DNA from: Gigaspora margarita
Taxonomy: Eukaryota > Glomeromycota > Glomeromycetes > Diversisporales > Gigasporaceae
DNA length: 64,000 bases
Direction: 5' to 3'
Assembly: GCA_009809945.1 (NCBI GenBank)
Contig: WTPW01000869.1
Coordinates: 106,466 to 170,465, forward strand
Shown piece after piece: positions 55,405 through 64,000 of the stretch. Position 1 is the stretch's first letter. Every line of letters begins with the position of its first letter. The notes beneath the pieces are model-generated. The model was not told where the DNA came from and did not search any database. It was given only the letters and a program-made list of their open reading frames with translations. Both the position numbers and the translations under genes were made by a program.

Positions 55405-56311
55405 AATATTTTTAGCAAGTAATCTATGATTACCAGTACGATCACGTTGCATGTGTAACATGAAATGTGTACTTTATCTATGTCGCCTATGCTGATTTCT
55501 TCATAATCCTTTTATGGTAAAAGTTATGATTATCGTTTATCCGTTATTGGAAAGAAGTTAAGTTTTTAATGTCGAATGATGTAATTGTATTAGGTGTGTC
55601 ATTATGATGAAATGGTTACGTCGTTTTCTGTTGATCATTATCTAAAAAGTGTGTATATGTATGTACATATATAGCGTACGAAAGAAAATAAAACTTTCAA
55701 CCAATAAATATTAAATTTAAAATATACTGGTTTACATGTCGCTTTAATTATAGGTGATTAACCGTTAGCAAAGTGATGGGCTCATCGTTATTGAAGAGGC
55801 TAAGTTTTTTCTTCTGGTTTTTCTTTTTTTTTCCTTTTTTTTTTACCAATAAAGATTGTGTAACATGAAAATGGAAAACTTATGTTAATTTGGAACTGCA
55901 TTTCTAAATTTAGCATCGTTCCCTTACTACATTATTATGATCAAATTATTACACATTTCCAGGTGAAAATTAATACATTTTTGAATAACGAATTCCCATT
56001 ACCACATTTCTTATAATAATAATCATAGCTATTACCTCATTCTTGGAAATCGAGTAATTCTAGGTGGGATATTTAAAGGATCGTTTTCTGTAGAAAAGGA
56101 GCAGTTAGTTTTTGTTAGTTTTAGAACAATCATATAACCATGTACATAACTCTTATTTAATAAATCGCTTTCCCATATTAAATAAATGCATTCATTATAA
56201 GTCTAATGATTGTGGCCCAGTCCAATAGCTAAATTGGCAACCGAAGTCCTTGAAATCCCTCCTAAAGCCACAACAAAGGTTTTCTTCACCTTTCTTGATG
56301 CCGTCTATCCT

Positions 56312-56312
<1 letters not shown>
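55405..56312. other. Intergenic region without a supported gene
   Basis: Bases 55433-55520 resemble 10758-10855 (CCAGTACGATCAC..ATGAAATGTG), a dispersed repeat. No coding signal was found. Confidence 0.45.

Positions 56313-56358
<46 letters not shown>
56313..56358. repeat. T46 homopolymer tract
   Basis: An uninterrupted run of 46 T occurs. No flanking target duplication was found. Confidence 0.85.
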
Positions 56359-56360
<2 letters not shown>

Positions 56361-58672
56361 AAGAACCTTTTGGTAGGTGTAATGAGTTTCATTTATTTGC
56401 TTTTGGAAGGAGTTAAAATTTTTTACTCACTGTGTATGTAATATATTCAAAGCTGGTGTCATTGATTATCAATTTCGAAATTTATCATTATGATGCAACT
56501 GGCATTACCAATATTAATTTAAATTTTGTAAGTAAATAATAAGAGCCCATTATATTAAGACTTATTTTGTAAAGATTATCAAAATTTACAGAATTGAGTT
56601 AAAAGATTAGGCCATGCAAAGTTGATTTTTCATTTTACATTACATTGAATCTGAAAACATAGATCGGTTAGTTGATTTTTTTTTAATTTACTGTAAATTA
56701 TTAGAATAATGTTCACACTAAGGTTATACAAGGCTAATTCTTTATTTTGTACAACAAGGAATCAAAAAATTGGGCCAACAGTCATAATTTTTCTATCAGT
56801 CCTCCCTATAAAAAAATTGGACCGAAATGGCAAGGGTTGGTGTTAGAGAGGCACAAGCCTTTGTAGCACAGGTTGGTGTAGGATGGGCTCAAGCCTTTGT
56901 AGCACAGGTCAAGATCCGGATTTGTATGAGTATGGTTCGAATTGGTACAGATTTTGTGGACTGTATGTCCATGCCATTTGGACCATAAATGGCTTGGGTT
57001 TTGTAGCATTTTACTAGACGAATCGACACAGGATTTGGCACAAATAATAAACATAAATGCATGTCCACCACAAGAACAATGTGGATTAACTATTAAAATA
57101 TAAATAATCATGTAAGATGAACAAGCTAACTGGACTTGAAGCAAAATTTTGTAAAGAATTTTTTTTGTTAAAACACACAGGGAAGCTTTATCAGAGATAT
57201 TATAAGATATTTCCCTTTTATAAAAAAATATCCTTTACTGACCTTTCACTCTTCATGAAATGAGTGACCATTATCACAAGTCAACACATGGATAACATAC
57301 TCATACATGCTATCTGAACATGCTCTGTTATATGATGTTATATTATGTGCCACTCTTCACTGTAATGTCTGTGCCATTTTTACTATGCTATTCTGTAAAA
57401 CGTTCCTATGCATACCACAAGATCATGCCATTTCGATCATTCCTGATACCAACCCATACTACAACCTGTACCACTTTTCTTACAGGGCCTATCAAACAAC
57501 AGCAGAAAATTTAAGTCTTTATCAGGTGACACTGGATGAGAAATAGCAGAAAAAAACAAATGCCAAAAATTGAACAATTTGACACCATTGGGATCTAAAA
57601 AAATAAAAAAAATTTAAAAAATAGATCAGCAGGCAAAAAAATTAATCTTATCAGAAGCTAGTGATTTGGATAACTTTCTGAACTACATCTTAATTGATTA
57701 TTTCAAAACTAAAGTATTTTCTGGTAAATATTTTGTGATTATATATGATTTTTGAAATAGATTATCTATTGTTGATTTTTTTATAGTTTTTTTTGTTCTA
57801 CAATAAATTAATCCACAAGTTCACGTTTTAAAAAGCCATGCAAAGTTATTTTAAGCTTACATAACACAGATTTAAAAATTAAAAAATTATTTTTTATCAG
57901 TTTTATTATATAATTTCTCTAATAAATAATACAAGATAAAATTATAGAATAAACTTATTTACTCAATTGGAACTTAAAAAAATTTTTTTGGGAGTTAAAA
58001 AATTAGTCAGTAGGTAATGCAAAAAATTAACTTTCTGTGGCCTAATGTGTTCAGTAATTAATAAGCACAAATGATCCTATATCTATAATAGACAATGCAA
58101 TAATGCAAGGTTTCACATGATGATTAGACTTGAGATTATGAAAGCAAAGCAGGGATCTCATATTTGTAAAGAAACTATGTGTTAGCAACACAAGGGCTCA
58201 CTAGACACTATAAAATAGTAACACAGGGGCCTTCATTTGATATTTAACACTATGATTTATCTTTATCATCATGAGCAATGGCATTTTTATTTCTCTGTTT
58301 TTTAGTATCTTGCATTTCTAACTTGTGAAACTCATCTCAAATTTTTTCTCTTCAACGCTATCATCAGTAACCTGAATTTTTTATACTAAGGCTCCTATCA
58401 CAAATAGAATCCAGAATGGGCCACCAACAGGCTAGTCCATTTCAGACCAATTAACAATTCCTGACAAATAATGAAATAAATTTCATTATAATGATAAAAC
58501 CATTTCATCAGATAACTTGAGTAATTATTTTTGAACCTGAACCAAATTTATATATATTCCTTAATAAAATTTTGAACTTTTAAGGGACAAATGATGAAAC
58601 ATGTAACACATAATGCATGACGAATGACAAAATAAATGACATTTCTAACAATAATGTATAATAGAGTTTTTT
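56359..58672. other. Intergenic region with a small tandem duplication
   Basis: A 36-bp unit containing CAAGCCTTTGTAGCACAGGT is present twice at 56835-56907. Open frames at 57144-56806 (-) and 57307-57546 (+) have no recognisable domain and are not called. The rest is AT-rich. Confidence 0.45.
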
Positions 58673-58687
58673 GATATAATAGTGAAA

Positions 58688-59457
58688 CCCTTCATATTTC
58701 AACAAATGTCACTTATGCCAACAAGCAAGTTATACATTACATTAGATCATATGCCCAACCTGTGAACCTATACTAAAAATCATAAAAAATTTACTGTACC
58801 ATGTTCTCAAATCCAACAAAATGAATATTTACAATCAACTGCTAATTACCTCTATACCCAAATAATACATCTTGATAGTTTCCAAATTCATCACTCTCTT
58901 AACAAACCCTCATTGTTCTCTACCCTAACTGGTCTCATCCCACTTGATATTATTTACACACTAAGTGAATATACAACATCACAAAAAACTGCAAGAACAC
59001 TCACTATTCAACTTTGCTACATATTAACCAACTCATCTATACAAATATCTGGATCCCATACTGCATTGACAGATTTCAAATTCACCAATTATACCTACAA
59101 TACCCAATTCTAGCTATCTTTCTAAATTCAATTAGTCAGTTAACAAATCATATACAGGACTATGAATCTACAACATATATTTTCATGCTCAAAATAGAAA
59201 CTTGGCTTATTAAATGGATCAAATACTCTATACACCCTTCTGATATTTTTACATATACACAAATCTAGGTGAGCCTTGGCCACTCTGGTAGGTTTAGGCC
59301 GCAGATAAGTATTGTAGTTTACTTCAGTATATGTCTGAGTTTTTATTCTTAGTATTAGATTTAAAAACCAAAAGTTTTTCTAGTATTGTAAAGTGTTTCA
59401 ATTAAATTTAATAAAGATAAAAGCAAGGTCTCACCTTAAACATTAAAAAAAAAAAAA
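58688..59457 (+). mobile_element. 5'-truncated LINE-like retroposon
   Basis: A perfect 15-bp duplication GATATAATAGTGAAA lies at 58673-58687 and 59458-59472, with a 13-A tail at 59445-59457. The first 600 bp read like a decayed ORF with short open pieces (58913-59113). The last 180 bp (from about GGTAGGTTTAGGCCGCAGAT) look like a 3' untranslated region. No reverse-transcriptase motif lies in this fragment, so LINE origin is inferred from the tail and duplication. Confidence 0.7.
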
Positions 59458-59472
59458 GATATAATAGTGAAA

Positions 59473-60052
59473 AATAAATAAGATTTTCTTTTAGAAAAAC
59501 AAAAGATAAGAATATGTAAATTTATGCATATACAAATCTATGTGACATCATGTGCTGTGCATCTGCACTAGTTTAATAACTAAATTTACCAACTTCCAAT
59601 ATATTAATTTATCAAAATATTGCCATCGGATTTATTAATAAATTTATGTGTATTTTACACCAACATAAGTTGCAAAATGAAAAATACTCAAATTTTGAAT
59701 AAAAAAAAAAAGGGATACTTCNAAAAATTAATTTCTGAATACACAAACTTTATACAATATATAAAATTTAACTAATATTATTATACAAATAACTCACTAT
59801 ACTACAATCAATGCATAAGATTGTACTGGTCCTGCACCATGTTATACGCTACGCAGCTACTCTAATTATTTATATATTCATAATTAATTTAATTTTATTT
59901 ATTTATTATTTTTTTTAGAGATAATTTATCCTTTTGTATTTAATATAGTATTTAATGTAATGGATTAAAATGAAATATGTACAGTATAAAAAATTGGCAA
60001 ACCACTGAGAAATCAAATTTTTAGGGCATATTTTTAGAGTTATGAGTTAAGG
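59473..60052. other. AT-rich spacer
   Basis: One undetermined base occurs at 59722. A GCGCAGCTAC-type repeat end (see 13819) recurs near 59848. No gene was recognised. Confidence 0.45.
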
Positions 60053-60232
60053 AGGACCCCGAAATATACATAGATAGGTCAGGTTAATTATAGGGTTACT
60101 AAAAAAGGAAAGATCTGCAGAAAAAACTTCAAAAATAAGCAAAAAATTACTATAAATAGAAAAGATCTGCATAAAAAACCTCAAAAATAAGCAAACTCAT
60201 ACCTGACCTATTTATGTATATTTTAGGGTCCT
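60053..60232 (-). mobile_element. hAT-type MITE, family M1 copy D
   Basis: A 180-bp copy in the opposite orientation to copies A-C has ends AGGACCCCGAAATATACATA and TTTTAGGGTCCT. GTTAAGG flanks both sides, a 7-8-bp duplication. Confidence 0.75.
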
Positions 60233-60829
60233 GTTAAGGTTAGAGGTTAGTTTTAGAGTAGAGTTTATATTAAACAAGTATAAGTGGGTTAAGTAAAAAC
60301 CCATATTTCATTTTAACCTGATTTCATTATGATCTGCAACACATTCTGTATGGGCTTTAAAATTATAAGTTTCAAATCTATCTTATTTGCTAATTGTAAA
60401 AATTAAGTTATATTATATCATTTATTACAATGACCAGGGCAGCCAACTATTGAGGTTCAGTCATGTAATTCTTCAAAAAACTAGGAAACCCTCTAACTTT
60501 AATTTTACAAAAATTTAGTTTTCTTTTTTATTTTAAACCTTTGAAAAAATAGATTTTTTAATTTTTTAATTTTTTTATTTTTTATTTATTTATTTATTTT
60601 TTTTTTATAATAAAAGGAGTTATATACAAGAACAAATCTTTAATACAAATAATTTGAGAAAATAAAATTTCTGAATAATCAAAAAATTGCATATACTATT
60701 TTTGCAAATATTTTGCCTGTGATAAATATTGAATAAGACAAATTTTTTCGTTCTTGACTACTAAATAATTTGATAAAATGTAAAACATCGAATGATACTG
60801 AAATACATTTCCAAATTATAAGTAGCAGA
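60233..60829. other. AT-rich spacer
   Basis: T/TTTA simple sequence occurs near 60550-60610. No gene was recognised. Confidence 0.5.
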
Positions 60830-61362
60830 TAAGGGGGCATCCATAAATAATGTTATGTACCCCTACATAGTAGCTCTTGACCCCCCTACTATATAAAAAA
60901 TTTTTAAAAATCCATATGTTTATATAATAAATTTTACAAAAACTTGAATATAAAATGATCCAGTGATCCAATCTGGATTATTGTGGTACCATTCGATTCG
61001 TCTCTATGAGATGAATCCAATGGTACCAAAATCATTTCATTTGGATTACTGGATCACGTTTTATTAATGAAATACTGTTGATTTTATAGTAATTTTATAA
61101 GAAAACATAATAAGCAATAGTATTTCATTAATAAAACGTAATACAGTAATCCAAATTAAATGATTTTGGTACCATTCGAATCCTCTCCTTGATATGGTTC
61201 GAATGGTACCAAAATCATCCAATTTGTACTATTGGATCAAGTTTTAGACAAATTTTTATAAAAAAATTGCGTTATGTTGGAGGGGACCCTCCTATATATT
61301 GGAAAATTGTTATATTTTGGGGAGCCCCCCTCAAGTATAATGTTATTTATGGATGCCCCCTA
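60830..61362. mobile_element. Multi-stem foldback MITE with GGGGGCATCCATAAATAA ends
   Basis: Inverted ends TAAGGGGGCATCCATAAATAA and the inverse of TAGGGGGCATCC enclose 533 bp. Inside are successive palindromes, for example ATGATTTTGGTACCATTCGA with its complement around 61160-61222, and GGTACCATTCGATTCGTC with its complement around 60985-61030. TAATGAAATACTGTTG/CAATAGTATTTCATTA is a further stem. No target duplication could be fixed. Confidence 0.7.
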
Positions 61363-62119
61363 AAATGAATATCAAATACAGGAAGAAAAGAATTCTAAAG
61401 CAAGAAAATAAAACAATTATGAACTATGCACTAAATTTTCACAAAACAAAGTACGTCTAGAAAATAAGCTATACTAATAGTATTGAATTTTTTCTTTAAA
61501 TATTGAACCTATTTAATATTTACTCATATTATCTCACAAAGATTCAATGTTAATTTTTTTTTGTATATATAAGGAATACAATGAAAAATGAAAATACGAA
61601 TGCAAAGAAAACAATGAATTGCATATAAAGAAGAGTTATGTCAGGTCTGATGAAAATCTAAAGGTTGGGAATCATGTGACTAACCCTCGATTATTGGTGA
61701 TGCTGGTGTTGTGTTTTTTACAATGTACCCAATAAAGTCTGGAAAAAAATGATAAATGCCAAATATCAAGTAAATAGTTAAATAATTTGCATTGGGTCAT
61801 TAATTTTTGTCTTTAAAAAATCTTGCAAAAGCAATATAGCACATGTATTGGCTCCCTTGATAAGACCAAACTCTAAAATTGATATTTTGAAATAATTTTT
61901 AAAAAATAATATCCATACTATCTATTATATCAATTCAAATAATATTAATATGATATAATCTATATATTAGCAAGAATTAGATTAACACAAATAAAAGGTA
62001 AAAGAGGTAAATAAATTATTTCAAATATTTCAATAGAAAGGAATAGATATGGCTAGCCATATGACTAGAAGAATGTTAGTTAGCCAAAGAGTGCCATAAA
62101 ATAAATTAATTTAAAGTCT
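61363..62119. other. AT-rich spacer
   Basis: No gene or repeat boundary could be supported. Confidence 0.45.
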
Positions 62120-62600
62120 GCAGAATACATTGCATGTAATTTGAACTGAATATTTTAAAATGAAATGGTATGCCCCAAAAAAATTAGCAAATGAGATTGC
62201 ACTAGATGACATCACTATGGTAGAGAAGCAATACAACCAGTGGTGACTACTCTGTGATGGATAGGATGGGTTGAGAAAAATCGATACGATTATAAGATTT
62301 TGTGAATTGTAAAGAAAAAGTGCATTGTAAATGATTTGATTATAAACAAAAAAAAATAAACAAAGATCTAATCTGATCTTGTAATACGATCTTTGAAACA
62401 TTTCAAACATATTAGTCAAATGCACCCTTGATATGAACCAGACTACAGATCTACTAATCCAGCTTAATTTCCCAGTTTTAAAATATTTCAAAACAATTCA
62501 AATATTAAAAAAAAAGGAAAAAAGAAAATAAAGAAAAAAAGAAAAGAAGATAAAGAAAGGGAAGAAAAGAAAAGGGAGAGAGGAGTAAAAATAGTATAAA
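62120..62600 (+). pseudogene. Heavily decayed coding fragment (unknown family)
   Basis: Read in one frame from about 62156, the plus strand gives KMKWYAPKKLANEIALDDIT, then MVEKQYNQW, LLCDG, DGLRKIDTIIRFCEL and later NISNILVKCTLDMNQTTDLL, interrupted by many stops. The segments between stops look protein-like (amphipathic, charged), and the stops are mostly TGA, TAA or TAG where CGA, CAA, CAG or TGG would restore sense. It ends in a Lys/Glu-rich stretch. I do not recognise the family. The open minus-strand frame of 126 codons over the same bases appears to be its shadow. Confidence 0.4.
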
Positions 62601-62640
62601 ATGGCTTTTTTTTTTAAGTTTTTTTTTCTTTTTTTTCCTA
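62505..62640. repeat. Homopurine block followed by polypyrimidine block
   Basis: Bases 62505-62590 are almost entirely A and G on the plus strand, and 62605-62640 are almost entirely T and C. Such asymmetry can adopt triplex or hairpin structure. It coincides with the Lys/Glu-rich end of the decayed coding fragment. Confidence 0.7.
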
Positions 62641-62939
62641 TGCCAATTTTTTTTAATTTGCTTTAATCAGCATTTTATTTTTATTTTTATTTTTTTTTAC
62701 CTGCCAAAACACTATGTAATTATTAAAGATCTGTTAATTATTATATATTGTTTCAAATAATTATGATTATAATCAATTTATAGAAATATAATGATTTAAT
62801 ATAGAAAATGATATATATCGATTATAGATATATATCAATTTTTATTCAATTAATTGATATATAATAATATTTTATAATCGATATAAAATGATTAAGTGTT
62901 ATATATTGATCAATAGCTATATATAAAATTTGCAGATAT

Positions 62940-63170
62940 AAGTAAAGTTGTTAAAGTATGTTTTTATATAAAAATATTACTTTATAATTAGCAAATATTT
63001 GTCTTTAGCAAAGTTACATTTTTATTTTGTCAAAAAAATTAGCAAAATTAGAAAAATTTAATTTGATTTTTAAGTCCAATTTTTTTCTTGTTTTATATTT
63101 CTAAAATATTGAATTTTAATATGTAAATAAAAATATCAAAGCTTTAAAGTTTATAATAATTTTATATCTT
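62940..63170. repeat. Half copy of the 47-48 kb foldback arm
   Basis: TTAGCAAATATTTG, AAAGTTACATTT, TTTGATTTTTAAG and TTTTCTTGTTTTATAT blocks occur in the same order as in 47860-48000. The partner arm is missing. Confidence 0.6.
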
Positions 63171-63619
63171 TTTTGGGAAATTGCTATTTCCATCATGGTA
63201 TTTTGCTATTTTCACTATAGGTACACAAGATTTTCTATTTTAGAATTAAATAATATATCTAATTCATAGACATCTAAAGCAGAGTAGATTCTTATAATAT
63301 ATTTTATCAAATTAACTTTAGGGTTAGGATCATCTTAAGTCTGGGTTAGAAAGGTTTTAAATTATAATATATAAGCAAAATTGCCTTTTTGACATTTTTA
63401 ATTAAAACACCAAGATAGGTTTAGACTACCATTTTGTATTTTTCAAGGGTTTCACTTCTCATTTTTGTTTGCCTTGCCAAAGATTATCAAAATTTAAAAA
63501 TTTGATTGGTCAACATCGGCAAATTTTATATATAGATATATATCGATTACTAACCGGTAAGATATATATCGATTATCAACACCCCTGTCGATTTCTATCA
63601 ATAGTGATAGTAATCATAG

Positions 63620-63770
63620 AGGTCTGATCCAATGAATGTTTTATTCAAATATTCACTGAATGTTTGAATATTTGAATATATAAAATTTTCACCAAATGAA
63701 TATTTGAATATTTAAAATTTTCACTAAATATATTCATTGAATATTTATTGAATATATATATATTAAAAGT
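63620..63770. repeat. Short tandem GAATATTTGAATATTTAAAA repeat
   Basis: Variants of TTGAATATTTGAATAT and AAAATTTTCACNAAATG recur two to four times, with inverted ATTCATTGAATATT words. Confidence 0.6.
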
Positions 63771-64000
63771 AGCAAATTTTGATATTAATAATCAAATATG
63801 ATTGGCTAATTTTTGTATAATAAATTCTAATTAGTTAAAAAATATATATAACTAATTTTTAATACCAAATTTTTAAATATATATAAACTTTAAAATATTA
63901 TAACTTTTATAATTATAAATTAAATAAATATCTACTTCAACAAAATTGTGGCTTTGGATTAAGGCAACAAATTTCTTAAAGAGAATTTTTTAAAATTATT

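Larger units (their letters stand above)
62601..64000. other. AT-rich end of the window
   Basis: ATATATCGATTA words recur near 62814, 62876, 63543 and 63569. No gene was recognised. Confidence 0.45.

Noticed and set aside
62111..62491. 126-codon minus-strand open frame
   Set aside because: The plus strand over the same bases gives more protein-like sequence interrupted by stops. The minus frame is aromatic- and hydrophobic-rich, as expected for an antisense shadow.

Overview
The window looks like a repeat-rich stretch of an arbuscular mycorrhizal fungus genome of the Rhizophagus (Glomeromycotina) type. The reasons are strong AT richness, short AT-rich introns with GT..AG borders, a BTB/BACK/TLDc gene of the kind greatly expanded in Rhizophagus, and nested hAT, Tc1/mariner, Maverick/Polinton and tRNA-SINE insertions. 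No database search was possible, so the taxon is an inference. Only two host genes look intact. One is a two-exon BTB-BACK-TLDc gene (15071-16609, +). The other is a three-exon gene for a secreted tandem-repeat protein (52044-51213, -) with a signal peptide, an 18-nt micro-exon and 17-residue repeats, interrupted by an assembly gap.

Layout. 1-7 kb: a TA-flanked element (1615-3215) carrying three nested MITEs, then a decayed hAT transposase (3443-6000) that holds its own hAT MITE and a tiny poly(A) retroposon. 7-15 kb: a Tc1-like MITE, an hAT-type element (7381-8511), a perfect 28-bp hairpin, a degenerate satellite and several tandem arrays. 15-16.6 kb: the BTB-TLDc gene. 19-26 kb: a foldback MITE, a Ty3/gypsy integrase relic, two tRNA-derived SINEs and a composite hAT-type element (23292-25861).

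26.2-40.9 kb is the centrepiece. A Tc1-like element (26181-40930) has been split by a 13.5-kb Maverick/Polinton-like element (26693-40176) with about 647-bp terminal inverted repeats and a 5-bp target duplication. Removing the insert rejoins the Tc1 reading frame. The large element carries a decayed protein-primed-type DNA polymerase B, a DDE integrase, several small genes and, on the opposite strand, a long coiled-coil/Gag-like/retropepsin module. I could not find a jelly-roll capsid, a packaging ATPase or an adenain-type protease. Palindromic modules are scattered through the element, some of them inside reading frames.

41-50 kb: two more SINEs, a 1.7-kb hAT-type element, and a Tc1-type foldback with a TTAA MITE in one arm. 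50-64 kb: the secreted-protein gene, further foldback elements, a 5'-truncated LINE-like copy with a 15-bp duplication, and a badly decayed coding fragment near 62.1-62.6 kb. Target-site duplications and nesting allow a relative order of many insertions to be read directly.
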